Of a DNA stretch of 64,000 bases, positions 4,370-16,472 are shown one piece after another. Each line of letters starts with the position of its first letter. The stretch's first letter is position 1. The position numbers were made by a program, and so were the translations under genes. The DNA is from Rheinheimera tangshanensis. GTDB lineage: Bacteria > Pseudomonadota > Gammaproteobacteria > Enterobacterales > Alteromonadaceae. Below the pieces are notes generated by a model, which saw nothing but the letters and a program-made list of their open reading frames with translations, did not search any database and was not told where the DNA came from. Location of the stretch: contig NZ_BMLH01000008.1 in the NCBI RefSeq assembly GCF_014645135.1, positions 116,870 to 180,869 on the forward strand. Direction: 5' to 3'.

Positions 4370-6475
4370 TTAGTTATAACTAAAGTTATAACCTATCTTA
4401 ACCAATTGATTTATATGCTCATTCTCTATAGTCACAATGGATTTTGTGCCGTCATTATTAAAAGAAAAACTGGATTTTATAGGCAAAGAAGTACTGAATT
4501 GCGACTCACTGTTTCCTGTCAGCAGCTCTAAAGTCATCAGAGACCAGTTTGAATCAGTCTTCAGATTGGCGCTTACCAGCTTGTCCCCTAATAAGTTGAC
4601 CTGATGCCTTAGCTCAAAATTTACCTTTAGCGGTAGCGATTTGACCAAATGGAAATCAGGATCTAACAGATAAAACTGTCCCTTCGGGTCTGCGGCAATG
4701 TAGCTATCACGCCAGGGTAACAGTAGCCGATAGCCTTTAAGTATCCGGATTTGTGTTTTCGTTTGCCTGTCAAACAAATTAACTAACCATTCGTTCCCAA
4801 TTTTTTCTGTAAAGATGACCTTCGACTTGTCTGAGCTGGGCGCCGCCGTCCATACCTGCTGATTTTCATACGAAATATGATCCAGTTCTCCGCTTTGCAG
4901 CTCCAAAAGTCTGAGTTGATTTTTTTGCAGCAGCAATACATAGTCCGGTTCTTCGGCAATCAAGGTAAACACTTCCTCGCTTTGCAAAATTAGCTTTTTT
5001 TCACCCGTAGCAGGAAAAAAGCTATACAAACTAAAGCTGTCTTTATTTTCCTCCACCAGCCATAACCTGCCAACTTCATCGCTATAGGTTAAACTAACCA
5101 CTTGTTCTTCAAATGAAAAATAGCGCTGGACAGTGTCAAGATCGGGCAATTGGATCTGATAAAAATCTTTACCTTGCGGCTTTAACAACAAACCAAACAT
5201 ATTGCCAGCAATATCACGACCAAAACCGGTAAAACGTTCAGACAAAGGCAGTAATGTCGCAGCACCAGTTTCAATATTCAATTGCTTAAGTTTATGACCA
5301 TAGTTGACCAAGAGTTCCTCTTGATTAATCCACATCAGATTAAGCTCATCTGCCCCTAAAGCATTTTGTGAAAAAGACTCTTCAATTAATAACTTTTTAT
5401 CTGCTATCCGATAAATTTGAATATGGTACACAGAATCCCTGCGGATCAAAGCAAGATGCTTCTTATCGGGAGATAGCACAGCTCCAAAATCAACAGATCC
5501 TTGTTTCGAGCTATAGGTGAACTGTTCTAAGCTTCTTTTTTCAAGGTCAAAGAAATAATACAGACCATTGATTTCCTGCTTTTTTTTACCATTAATAAGA
5601 ATAATATTGTCTTTATAGGATACAGCTTGGCCAATGTCCGAAAACTCCTCCAGCAGGAGTGGCTTTGCTGGAAGATTTAAATTTAATGCAGAATACAAAT
5701 ACAACTTAGCTAACCCATTCTCCTGCGAAGAAATAGCCACCACGTCATTATTCAACATAGAAACTATGTGATAAGCAGCATCATTTGGAACAGAAATTCT
5801 TTGTAGTTGTCCTAATTTGAAATCATACAGGTAGGGCTGCCAAGGCCCACTTTGATTGAGTCGACCAGTAAAAGTATGGAATCGACCGTCTTCCGAAACA
5901 GATAAAAATCTCTTTTCACCCGCTATATCAACGAGGGGTTTATTATTGACTACAATTTTTTCGCTAATGGTGTTCGTCAAAACAACGAGCGCAAGGACAG
6001 TAAGCAGGAGCAACGAAAATGCAGTAACATACCTGGATATACTGAAATGTCTTGATGGTGTAACAGAGGTTTCTCTCTCTTTTTCCAAAGAACTTATCGA
6101 GCTAACGGGCGTTTCATTGCTCAGGAGTTTATCCGACTCCACAGCTCGTCCAGACTCTTGCTGATAAATAAATTGGTAGCCACGCTTCATTTGCGATCGG
6201 ATATAACGTGGACTTTCAGGCTCCGTATCACCTAACAAAGTTCTCAATTTGCTGATAGTACGCCTGACAGCTGTATCAGTGACAACTCTGCCAGCCCAAA
6301 CCTCTGTATGCAGCTCCTGTAAACTAACATACCGCGAAGAATGCTGGATCAGATAACACAACACATCTATGACTTTAGGCTCAACCGGTAGCTCACCTTC
6401 GCTGTTATAAATGCGTTTTTCTTTCACATCAACATCAAAATCGCCGATATTTACTAAATCCATAATGTAAACCAC
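4370..6475 (-). CDS. CadC/ToxR-like membrane regulator with periplasmic beta-propeller-like domain (701 aa)
   Basis: Residues about 8-105 form an OmpR-type winged helix (VEPKVIDVLCYLIQHSSRYVS, VWAGRVVTDTAVRRTISKLR, YIRSQMKRGYQF). One membrane helix lies at about 147-170. The remaining 530 residues are periplasmic and repeat strand-rich segments such as LSPDKKHLALIRR, as in TolB/WD40-like propellers. Such proteins bind DNA from the membrane in response to an outside signal. The annotated start is a GTG at 6475; an ATG at 6463 (697 aa) is also possible. It lies upstream of the secreted-peptide/luxR pair on the same strand with a 108-base gap, so a link to the cluster is possible only by position. 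Confidence 0.82.
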   Translation of the reverse strand: MVYIMDLVNIGDFDVDVKEKRIYNSEGELPVEPKVIDVLCYLIQHSSRYVSLQELHTEVWAGRVVTDTAVRRTISKLRTLLGDTEPESPRYIRSQMKRGYQFIYQQESGRAVESDKLLSNETPVSSISSLEKERETSVTPSRHFSISRYVTAFSLLLLTVLALVVLTNTISEKIVVNNKPLVDIAGEKRFLSVSEDGRFHTFTGRLNQSGPWQPYLYDFKLGQLQRISVPNDAAYHIVSMLNNDVVAISSQENGLAKLYLYSALNLNLPAKPLLLEEFSDIGQAVSYKDNIILINGKKKQEINGLYYFFDLEKRSLEQFTYSSKQGSVDFGAVLSPDKKHLALIRRDSVYHIQIYRIADKKLLIEESFSQNALGADELNLMWINQEELLVNYGHKLKQLNIETGAATLLPLSERFTGFGRDIAGNMFGLLLKPQGKDFYQIQLPDLDTVQRYFSFEEQVVSLTYSDEVGRLWLVEENKDSFSLYSFFPATGEKKLILQSEEVFTLIAEEPDYVLLLQKNQLRLLELQSGELDHISYENQQVWTAAPSSDKSKVIFTEKIGNEWLVNLFDRQTKTQIRILKGYRLLLPWRDSYIAADPKGQFYLLDPDFHLVKSLPLKVNFELRHQVNLLGDKLVSANLKTDSNWSLMTLELLTGNSESQFSTSLPIKSSFSFNNDGTKSIVTIENEHINQLVKIGYNFSYN

Positions 6476-6998
6476 TCACCTAAAGACAAATCAGCTTTTC
6501 AGCGCACTTATTATTTATACTAATTCGTGTTGTTGCAAACAGGCCTGCCTCTCTTAAGTAGAGACCTGTATTCTGATCACTCTGTTAGAAGTGTTTTTCC
6601 GGTTTTGCAAATATTCTGATTATTAATCAACAACATAATCTGAGTTTTAATGTTCTCGATGCTCATAGCCTAAATTGCTTGTGTGTCATAAAGTAGTTAA
6701 CAAGGCTCTTTTACCTTACCATGTTGGTTACTTTAATTCTCTAAGTGTGTTTTTTGCGCATTAATAAAGGCAGAACAAGTTCATTCGGGCCAATTGGGTA
6801 CAGCTGTTTATCATTTGGTGTCAAAACTCAGATTACACCAAGTGCCACGTATTACTGCCCTTTACCGCGAAAAGGCCGCACACATAATTGTAAACAAATA
6901 CAATAACAAATTTTACCTTAGTCCCCATATTAACGCAAAAATGAAAACAATATGTAGTTTTGAATGCTTTTAATTTTTGCCTGCTCAGTTCATTTTTT
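6476..6998. other. intergenic region between CadC-like gene and atpC
   Basis: This AT-rich stretch of about 520 bases marks the border between the accessory region and the core chromosome. I see the palindrome CAGGCCTG at about 6541 but no gene, RNA or lux-box copy. The promoter of the CadC-like gene is presumably near 6480-6560. Confidence 0.4.
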
Positions 6999-7001
6999 CA
7001 T

Positions 7002-7030
7002 AAAAAAAGCCACCCGAAGGTGGCTTTTTA
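7002..7030 (-). terminator. atp operon terminator
   Basis: On the minus strand AAAAAGCCACC-TTCG-GGTGGCTTTTTTT forms a strong stem with a UUCG tetraloop and a T-run. It lies 17 bases beyond the atpC stop. Confidence 0.92.
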
Positions 7031-7046
7031 GCATGCAGTAATCCGC

Positions 7047-7463
7047 TTATTTTTTGCGAAGTTTCTGGATTAAACGTAACTGGGCAATAGCTTCAGCCAA
7101 TTGAGCTGCAGCTTCTGCGTAGTTGAAATCAGCGCCTGCATGTTGCATCGCTTCTTCTGCACGTTTCTGAGCAGCTAAAGCAGCTTGCTCGTCCAGATCT
7201 TCAGCTCGTACCGCGACATCGGCCAGCACTGTGACGCTGTGCGGCTGAACTTCCAGCACGCCACCAGCGACATAAATCAGATGCTCTTCGCCAAACTGTT
7301 TAACGATACGAACCATACCAGGCTTGATTCCAGTAAGAAGCGGAATGTGACCAGGTAAAATACCTAATTCACCTTCACTACCTGTTACCTGAATGGATTC
7401 CACCAGACCAGAAAAAATCCGCTCTTCGGCGCTTACCACATCCAGTTGTACTGTCATTGCCAT
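7047..7463 (-). CDS. atpC: ATP synthase F1 epsilon subunit
   Basis: The 138-residue protein is the usual length. The N-terminal beta-sandwich ([32 protein letters not shown]) couples the rotor to the c-ring. The C-terminal helical hairpin (about 90-138, Ala/Glu/Gln-rich) can inhibit ATP hydrolysis. The ATG at 7463 has AGGAGA 7 bases upstream. It is the last gene of the operon, 25 bases after atpD, and is followed by a strong terminator. Confidence 0.97.
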   Translation of the reverse strand: MAMTVQLDVVSAEERIFSGLVESIQVTGSEGELGILPGHIPLLTGIKPGMVRIVKQFGEEHLIYVAGGVLEVQPHSVTVLADVAVRAEDLDEQAALAAQKRAEEAMQHAGADFNYAEAAAQLAEAIAQLRLIQKLRKK

Positions 7464-7488
7464 TTCGCTCTCCTAAAGCTGTAGTTGA

Positions 7489-8898
<1,410 letters not shown>

Positions 8899-8905
8899 CT
8901 AAGCC

Positions 8906-9766
8906 TTAAACAGCAGCGGCACCGGCGACGATTTCGCTCAGTTCCTGGGTAATAGCTGCTTGACGCGCTTTGTTGTAAACCAACTTCAGGTCATCCATTA
9001 AGCTACCAGCGTTGTCTGTGGCGGCTTTCATCGCCACCATACGGGCCGCTTGTTCGCTGGCCGCGTTTTCAACTACACCCTGATACACCTGAGACTCTAC
9101 GTAGCGGCTCAGTAATTTATCTAAAATTACCTTTGGATCCGGTTCGTATATGTAATCCCAGCTATGGCTTTTCGCTGTTACGTCTGCTTTTGGCAAAGGT
9201 AAGAGTTGTTCGATCACTGGCTCTTGTTTCATGGTGTTGACGAATTTGTTGAACACCAGGAACAAGCGGTCGATACGGCCTTCTTCGTATGCTTTGAGCA
9301 TCACCTGAACCGAACCAATCACATCAGCTAAACGTGGGTTATCGCCAGGGCCAGTTTGTTGTGCCAGCACCTTACCGCCAAAACGTTTGAAAAACGCTGT
9401 AGCTTTATTGCCGATCACCGCAATCTGAGCCTGAGCTCCCTGCTCTTTCCAGTTCTTCATATCCAGAGCAATACGTTTGAACTCATTGGTATTTAAGCCG
9501 CCGCAAAGGCCACGGTCTGTCGATATCACAATGTAGCCAACATTTTTTACCGGACGTTCCGTTAAAAACGGGTGACGGTATTCAATGCTGCCATTTGCGA
9601 TATTGCCGATCACTTTGCGCATACCTTCAGCGTATGGACGGCTATGTGCAACCCGCTCCTGCGCTCTGCGCATTTTGCTGACTGCTACCTTTTCCATTGC
9701 GCTGGTGATCTTACGAGTATTATTAATACTCCCGATCTTACTTTTTATCTCTTTTGCGCCGGCCAT
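8906..9766 (-). CDS. atpG: ATP synthase F1 gamma subunit
   Basis: This 286-residue central rotor shaft shows the conserved N-terminal helix [24 protein letters not shown] and the C-terminal helix [14 protein letters not shown]...[14 protein letters not shown] Rossmann-like middle domain is in between ([15 protein letters not shown]). It links the catalytic hexamer to the c-ring. It sits between atpA (54-base gap) and atpD as in other bacteria. Confidence 0.97.
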   Translation of the reverse strand: MAGAKEIKSKIGSINNTRKITSAMEKVAVSKMRRAQERVAHSRPYAEGMRKVIGNIANGSIEYRHPFLTERPVKNVGYIVISTDRGLCGGLNTNEFKRIALDMKNWKEQGAQAQIAVIGNKATAFFKRFGGKVLAQQTGPGDNPRLADVIGSVQVMLKAYEEGRIDRLFLVFNKFVNTMKQEPVIEQLLPLPKADVTAKSHSWDYIYEPDPKVILDKLLSRYVESQVYQGVVENAASEQAARMVAMKAATDNAGSLMDDLKLVYNKARQAAITQELSEIVAGAAAV

Positions 9767-9820
9767 GACTAATCTCCGAAAGTTTCAACGACCGGGTGCA
9801 GTTGCCCACACCCGATATGT

Positions 9821-11362
9821 TTACCAAGTCTGAGTTGCTTTAAACTTCTCAATAGCGCCTTTTAAAGTCGCTTCGATTTGGTCGTTGTAGTTACCGGTTT
9901 TGTTCAGATCAGCCATAAACGCTGCGTGCTCTGAGTGCATGTAAGCAATTAAAGCGGCTTCAAAATCAAGGATTTTGGCAACTTCGATGTCTTTCATGTA
10001 GCCTTTTTCAATCGCGAAAATAGACACACCCATGTCAGCCACGCCCATTGGCGCGTATTGTAACTGTTTCATCAGTTCAGTAACTTTCTGGCCGTGGTCT
10101 AACTGCGCACGAGTCGCGTCATCCAGGTCAGATGCGAACTGAGCGAATGCCGCCAGTTCAGAGTACTGAGCTAAGGCTAAACGGATACCGCCACCCAGCT
10201 TCTTGATGATTTTGGTTTGAGCAGCACCACCAACACGAGATACCGAGATACCAGCGTTAACAGCTGGACGGATACCGGCGTTGAATAAACCAGATTCTAA
10301 GAAGATCTGACCGTCAGTGATCGAAATTACGTTGGTTGGAACGAACGCAGAAACGTCGCCAGCCTGAGTTTCGATAATTGGCAGTGCAGTTAATGAACCG
10401 GTTTTGCCTTTCACTTCACCGTTGGTTAAACGCTCAACATAATGCTCGTTTACACGAGATGCGCGCTCTAACAGACGGCTGTGGAGATAGAATACGTCAC
10501 CTGGGTAAGCTTCACGGCCTGGTGGACGACGTAACAACAGAGAGATTTGACGGTAAGCAACAGCTTGTTTAGACAAGTCGTCGTATACGATCAGTGCATC
10601 TTCACCACGATCACGGAAGTATTCACCCATAGTACAACCAGAGTATGGCGCCAGGAATTGCAGTGCAGCGGCTTCAGAAGCAGAAGCTACAACCACAATA
10701 GTGTGGGCCAGAGCGTTATGCTCTTCCAGTTTACGTACTACGTTAGCGATAGTAGAAGCTTTTTGGCCGATAGCTACATAGATACATTTCACGCCAGAAG
10801 TTTTCTGGTTGATGATGGCATCGATAGCTAAAGCCGTTTTACCCGTCTGACGGTCACCGATTAACAATTCACGCTGACCACGACCGATTGGGATCATGGA
10901 GTCAACTGACTTGTAACCAGTTTGCAGAGGTTGGTCTACTGAACGACGATCGATAACGCCCGGAGCGATTTTTTCTACTGGTGCGAAACCAGCTGCATCG
11001 ATTGGACCTTTACCGTCGATTGGCTCACCTAAAGTGTTAACCACACGGCCTAACAGACCTGGGCCAACTGGTACTTCAAGGATACGGCCAGTAGATTTAA
11101 CTTTTGTGCCTTCACGCAGGTCCGCATAAGGACCCATAACTACAGCACCTACTGAGTCGCGCTCAAGGTTTAATGCGATAGCGTAACGGTTGCCTGGAAG
11201 CTCAATCATCTCACCCTGCATACAATCAGCAAGGCCATTGATACGAATAATACCGTCAGTAACTGCGACGATAGTACCTTCGTTGCGAGCTTCACTGACA
11301 ACCTCAAACTGCTCAATACGTTTTTTGATCAGTTCAGAAATTTCAGTGGAATTCAGTTGCAT
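9821..11362 (-). CDS. atpA: ATP synthase F1 alpha subunit
   Basis: The 513-residue protein matches E. coli AtpA in length. It opens [19 protein letters not shown] and has the non-catalytic nucleotide site GDRQTGKTA near residue 170. The signature [13 protein letters not shown] lies near 367. It alternates with beta in the F1 hexamer. It follows atpH by 14 bases. Confidence 0.98.
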   Translation of the reverse strand: MQLNSTEISELIKKRIEQFEVVSEARNEGTIVAVTDGIIRINGLADCMQGEMIELPGNRYAIALNLERDSVGAVVMGPYADLREGTKVKSTGRILEVPVGPGLLGRVVNTLGEPIDGKGPIDAAGFAPVEKIAPGVIDRRSVDQPLQTGYKSVDSMIPIGRGQRELLIGDRQTGKTALAIDAIINQKTSGVKCIYVAIGQKASTIANVVRKLEEHNALAHTIVVVASASEAAALQFLAPYSGCTMGEYFRDRGEDALIVYDDLSKQAVAYRQISLLLRRPPGREAYPGDVFYLHSRLLERASRVNEHYVERLTNGEVKGKTGSLTALPIIETQAGDVSAFVPTNVISITDGQIFLESGLFNAGIRPAVNAGISVSRVGGAAQTKIIKKLGGGIRLALAQYSELAAFAQFASDLDDATRAQLDHGQKVTELMKQLQYAPMGVADMGVSIFAIEKGYMKDIEVAKILDFEAALIAYMHSEHAAFMADLNKTGNYNDQIEATLKGAIEKFKATQTW

Positions 11363-11376
11363 GCTCTAATCCCCAA

Positions 11377-11910
11377 TTATGACTGCAGTGCAGTAGCTAA
11401 ACGATGTAATTTGCCACGAACCGAGCCATCAATAACCATATCACCGGATTTGATAACCATACCGCCAACGACGGCCGGATCTACACTGCAGTTCAATTTT
11501 ACTTTACGTGCTAAACGTTGCGATAAAGCGTCAACCAGTTTGGCTTGTTGAGCTGCGTCTAATTCGGTCGCGGAAACCACTTCTACAGTGGCTTCTTTTT
11601 CATATTCAGCTTTTAACTGAATAAAGGCGTCGAAGACTTCAGGCAAAGCAACCAAACGGTGGTTTTCAGCCATGATCCGGATCAGGTTTTGGCCCGAACT
11701 ATTCAGCTGTTCTGCGCATACTTTGATAAAAAAGTCAGCTTGCTTTTCTGAAGAACCCAAAGCTTGTAAGCGTGAAGCTACTTCTGTAGTTTTTGCAACT
11801 TCAGCTGCAAAAAACAACATAGTAGCCCACGAATCTAATGCTTTTTGTTCTACAGCAACGTCAAAGGCTGCTTTAGCATAAGGACGAGCAACGATAGTCA
11901 GTTTAGACAT
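11377..11910 (-). CDS. atpH: ATP synthase F1 delta subunit
   Basis: The 177-residue stator subunit joins the top of F1 to the b-subunits. It begins MSKLTIVARPYAKAAFDVA, the usual N-terminal helix. It has the conserved C-terminal VDPAVVGGMVIKSGDMVIDGSVRGKL. It is 12 bases downstream of atpF. Confidence 0.96.
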   Translation of the reverse strand: MSKLTIVARPYAKAAFDVAVEQKALDSWATMLFFAAEVAKTTEVASRLQALGSSEKQADFFIKVCAEQLNSSGQNLIRIMAENHRLVALPEVFDAFIQLKAEYEKEATVEVVSATELDAAQQAKLVDALSQRLARKVKLNCSVDPAVVGGMVIKSGDMVIDGSVRGKLHRLATALQS

Positions 11911-11922
11911 GGCTCACCCTCA

Positions 11923-12393
11923 TTAAAGTTCTGCGACCAGTTTTTCCAGGATGTCGCTGTGTGCAGCAGCATCAATAGAACGCTGAAGAATTTTTTCGGC
12001 GCCAGCTACAGCTAATACTGCAACCTGCTTGCGTAATTCTTCTCTGGCTTTAATACGTTCAGCGTCGATTTCGGCTTTAGCCTGAGCAAGAATTTTCTCG
12101 CGCTCAGATTGAGCTTTAACAGAAGCTTCATCAATAATTTGTTGTTCACGCTTTTTAGCCTGATCAATTAATGCAGAAGCCTGTGTTTTGGCTTCAGCTA
12201 ATTGCTGCTTGACCTTCTCCTGAACCAGACGTAAGTCTTGTTCAGCACGGTCAGAGGCTGCTAAACCGTCAGCAATTTTTTGCTGACGAGCTTCTATGGC
12301 ACCAATCAATGGTGGCCACACAAACTTCATGCAGAACAGCACGAACACTGCGAAAGCTATTAACTCTCCGAGTAGAGTGGCGTTAAGATTCAC
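11923..12393 (-). CDS. atpF: ATP synthase F0 subunit b
   Basis: The 156-residue peripheral stalk protein has one N-terminal membrane helix ([23 protein letters not shown]). A long charged coiled coil follows with [29 protein letters not shown] near the end. Length and sequence match the proteobacterial b subunit; there is no b' duplicate. A GGAGG ribosome site precedes the ATG. Confidence 0.97.
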   Translation of the reverse strand: MNLNATLLGELIAFAVFVLFCMKFVWPPLIGAIEARQQKIADGLAASDRAEQDLRLVQEKVKQQLAEAKTQASALIDQAKKREQQIIDEASVKAQSEREKILAQAKAEIDAERIKAREELRKQVAVLAVAGAEKILQRSIDAAAHSDILEKLVAEL

Positions 12394-12444
12394 GACCCCT
12401 CCTCCTATTAAAGTTGTTGTTCATTAAAAAACGAGTGTTTTGAA

Positions 12445-13598
<1,154 letters not shown>

Positions 13599-13994
13599 TT
13601 AATGTTTAAAAAAGAAACCTGTACAAAATTGCAGCACCACTACGATAGCGTAGGTCAACAAAAAAGGGGCGGCTTCAATGGCCGAACCACTTAAAACAGC
13701 TGCAAATAATAAAATACTGATCATCGTTTTCAGGGATACGGCTTTTTGCATCATCTGCCTGGCCACTTCTTGATTTTGTGATGCATCCACTTTAAACGAT
13801 AAAAAAACAAATACTACATTAGCAATTACAGCAATAAGTCCGCCTTTTAGGGCTGATTTTGCTTCTGGCTGACCAAAATATAAGAAACCAGCGGCAATCA
13901 AAAACGTCAGAGCCAGTTGAAAAACAACAAATTTATAGGCCTGTTTTTTATTTTCTTGGTGTGAGGCCACTGTAATTTGCTCAGTCTGAACCAT
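13599..13994 (-). CDS. atpI: ATP synthase accessory protein I
   Basis: The 131-residue hydrophobic protein has four predicted membrane helices and starts MVQTEQITVASHQENKK. AtpI homologues help assemble the c-ring and are weakly conserved, but the position first in the atp operon is diagnostic. The ATG at 13994 is used; a TTG ten codons upstream also keeps the frame. The atp promoter should lie in 13995-14102. Confidence 0.88.
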   Translation of the reverse strand: MVQTEQITVASHQENKKQAYKFVVFQLALTFLIAAGFLYFGQPEAKSALKGGLIAVIANVVFVFLSFKVDASQNQEVARQMMQKAVSLKTMISILLFAAVLSGSAIEAAPFLLTYAIVVVLQFCTGFFFKH

Positions 13995-14102
13995 CTGTAA
14001 ACCGCAGTTAAAATGCCGTCGCAAGTATACTTATCTGCCTTTTTTTTGCAAGAAAAAGCGGGCTTACTGCAACTTTTGTCTGAGATAGTGAAAAATTACA
14101 AG

Positions 14103-14996
14103 CTAGGATTCAGAATACTCTGACTGTAATTTGCTCAGTATGCCTTCCAGCTCATCTAAGCTGCTGTAGGAAATCACCAGATTGCCTTTGCCTTTTTTGT
14201 TGTAATTAATCTCAACAGGAGCGGCAAAACGTTCACTTAAGCGTTGCTCGAGCGAACTGACATCCGGGTCTTTTACTTTTGGAGTGGCTTCAGGCGCAGG
14301 TTCAAGCAGGCGGCGCACCAGATTTTCAGTATCACGCACCGTCATCTGTTTTGCTGCAACTATACGGGCGGTATCGGATTGCTGAAAAGAATCCAATGCC
14401 AATAAAGCACGGGCATGACCCATTTCAATATCACCATGTTCCAGCAATAACTTCACATCGTCATTCAGTTGATTCAGACGTAACAAATTAGTCACACTGG
14501 TGCGCGATTTACCCACAGCATCAGCGACTTGCTGATGAGTGAGTTCAAATTCGGATAACAAACGCTGCAGAGCTATAGCTTCTTCCATTGCATTCAGATC
14601 TTCGCGTTGAATGTTTTCAATCAGAGCGATAGCAACAGCGGCTTCGTCAGGTACATCTTTGATAATACAAGGAATAACATCAAGTTGTGCCAACTGGCTG
14701 GCACGCCAGCGCCGCTCACCCGCGATGATTTCGTAGGACTGTTCGCCGATTTGACGCACGACAATGGGCTGAATTACGCCTTGAGAACGAATAGAACTGG
14801 CTAAATCGTCCAGCGCATCCTGGGACATATCTTTACGTGGTTGGTATTTACCAGGCTTGAGCCATTCAATAGGCAGCTTTTGCAATTCACTTTGCTGCGC
14901 TGAAGATAAGTTGGCGCCATTCTGTTGATCAGACACAGGTTTAGTGGTGAGTAAAGCGTCTAAGCCCCGGCCTAAGCCACGTTTTTTTACCGACAT
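14103..14996 (-). CDS. parB: chromosome partitioning protein ParB
   Basis: The 297-residue protein starts with the ParA-contacting segment KKRGLGRGLDALL. The CTP-binding motif follows (IAGERRWRASQLA, IENIQREDLN), then the HTH (THQQVADAVGKSRTSVTNLLRL) and a C-terminal dimer domain. ParB binds parS sites near the origin, slides as a CTP-clamp and recruits ParA and SMC. Two parS-like sites are in recF of this window. It follows parA by 22 bases. Confidence 0.97.
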   Translation of the reverse strand: MSVKKRGLGRGLDALLTTKPVSDQQNGANLSSAQQSELQKLPIEWLKPGKYQPRKDMSQDALDDLASSIRSQGVIQPIVVRQIGEQSYEIIAGERRWRASQLAQLDVIPCIIKDVPDEAAVAIALIENIQREDLNAMEEAIALQRLLSEFELTHQQVADAVGKSRTSVTNLLRLNQLNDDVKLLLEHGDIEMGHARALLALDSFQQSDTARIVAAKQMTVRDTENLVRRLLEPAPEATPKVKDPDVSSLEQRLSERFAAPVEINYNKKGKGNLVISYSSLDELEGILSKLQSEYSES

Positions 14997-15018
14997 CTTC
15001 AGTTGTATTCCTTGTCAA

Positions 15019-15813
15019 TTAGGCAGGAGTGGAGGTTTTTACAGTTTTTTTATCGGCGCGGCGTAAAATTTCGCCAGCAAGCGCCAGATAGGCCTTAGCA
15101 CCTGTTGAACCTTTGTCGTAATACATCACCGGAGTACCAAAGCTCGGCGCTTCGGCTAATCGCACATTACGCGGGATCACGGCGCGGTAGACTTTATCGC
15201 CAAAATGTTGCTTCAGCTGCTCAGACACATCATTGGCCAGACGATTGCGCGGGTCGTACATGGTCCGCAATATACCTTCGATTTTAAGGTCAGCATTGAC
15301 CACTGAGGTCAGCTGATTGATGGTATCCATCAGGGCAGTCAAACCTTCCAGCGCGTAGTATTCGCATTGCATAGGCACCAACACTGAGTCGGCGGCTGCC
15401 ATAGCATTGACCGTCAGCATGTTTAGTGCGGGCGGACAATCAATAAAAATAAAATCATAGTGCTGACGCGCATCTTTGAGCGCATTTCGTAGACGTAATT
15501 CCCGGGCAAAGACATTCAATAAACGCACTTCAGCTGCTGTTACATCTGAATTAGCAGCAACCAGGTGATAACCACCAGCGGTTTCTTTCACCACGACTTC
15601 AGCAAAAGGTTTTTCTTCGACCAGCAATTCATAAGCGCTGGCAGGTACGGCGTATTTGTCGACACCGCTGCCCATGGTCGCGTTGCCTTGAGGGTCTAAA
15701 TCAATCAGTAGCACCTTACGTTTGGTTGCGGCCATAGAGGCAGCCAGATTGACCGCTGTGGTTGTTTTGCCCACACCACCTTTCTGGTTTGCAATAGCTA
15801 TGACTTTTCCCAC
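15019..15813 (-). CDS. parA: chromosome partitioning ATPase ParA
   Basis: The 264-residue deviant Walker ATPase opens MGKVIAIANQKGGVGKTTTAVNLA, with switch I DLDPQGNATMG and FIDCPPALNMLTVNA. ParA forms nucleoid-bound gradients that move ParB-parS complexes. It sits between rsmG (27-base gap) and parB, the common gammaproteobacterial order outside the Enterobacterales. Confidence 0.97.
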   Translation of the reverse strand: MGKVIAIANQKGGVGKTTTAVNLAASMAATKRKVLLIDLDPQGNATMGSGVDKYAVPASAYELLVEEKPFAEVVVKETAGGYHLVAANSDVTAAEVRLLNVFARELRLRNALKDARQHYDFIFIDCPPALNMLTVNAMAAADSVLVPMQCEYYALEGLTALMDTINQLTSVVNADLKIEGILRTMYDPRNRLANDVSEQLKQHFGDKVYRAVIPRNVRLAEAPSFGTPVMYYDKGSTGAKAYLALAGEILRRADKKTVKTSTPA

Positions 15814-15840
15814 AAGGACCCCAATACGTATTTGATTAAA

Positions 15841-16458
15841 TTAGACTTTCTCCAACACCACCAGATAACGTTCGGCGTTCAGTGTTGGCACCTGTAACGG
15901 ATGACTGCCGACAACTTTAACAAAATTCGGCAAAGCTGCAATTTCTTCTTGAGCCAAAGCACCTTTCATGGCTAAAAACTGGCCATCAACGGCTGGCAAA
16001 TGCTGACACCAGTTCACCATATCAGTCATTGACGCAAAAGCACGACTTAAAACCGCATCATACCCTGTTTCAGGTTGATGATCTTCCACCCGACTCTGAA
16101 TAGCTTCAAAGTTCTGTAGTTTCAGCTGTAATTTGACATGATTTAAAAAACGAATACGTTTACCAAGGCTGTCGAGCAGGTAAAATTGCTTGTCAGGTAA
16201 AGCGATCGCCAGTGGTATACCAGGTAAACCAGGACCGGTACCGACGTCTATAATGCGTTTTCCAGTGACAAAAGGCGCCACAACCAGGCTGTCCATAATA
16301 TGTTTCACCAGCATTTCTTCCGGATCACGCACTGAGGTCAGATTGTAAGCACTGTTCCACTTGTCCAGCAGTTGAACATAAGCCACCAGTTGTTGCAATT
16401 GGTGTTCAGATAAAACTAAGCTGGTCTGTGCGACCAGCTTTTTTAATATTTCCAGCAT
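15841..16458 (-). CDS. rsmG: 16S rRNA (guanine527-N7)-methyltransferase
   Basis: The 205-residue SAM-dependent enzyme has motif [17 protein letters not shown] near residue 70 and the family motifs [12 protein letters not shown] and [10 protein letters not shown]. It methylates G527 in the 530 loop of 16S rRNA, and its loss gives low-level streptomycin resistance. It lies 14 bases downstream of mnmG, as in many bacteria. Confidence 0.97.
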   Translation of the reverse strand: MLEILKKLVAQTSLVLSEHQLQQLVAYVQLLDKWNSAYNLTSVRDPEEMLVKHIMDSLVVAPFVTGKRIIDVGTGPGLPGIPLAIALPDKQFYLLDSLGKRIRFLNHVKLQLKLQNFEAIQSRVEDHQPETGYDAVLSRAFASMTDMVNWCQHLPAVDGQFLAMKGALAQEEIAALPNFVKVVGSHPLQVPTLNAERYLVVLEKV

Positions 16459-16472
16459 GATGATCCCAATGC

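Noticed and set aside
5856..6164. A 102-codon plus-strand frame inside the CadC-like gene
   Set aside because: Antisense to a well-supported coding domain and without known motifs.
6535..6575. ACAGGCCTG and GACCTGT near 6540-6570 as a fifth lux box
   Set aside because: The arms are not spaced 10 bases apart and no matching -10 distance is found.
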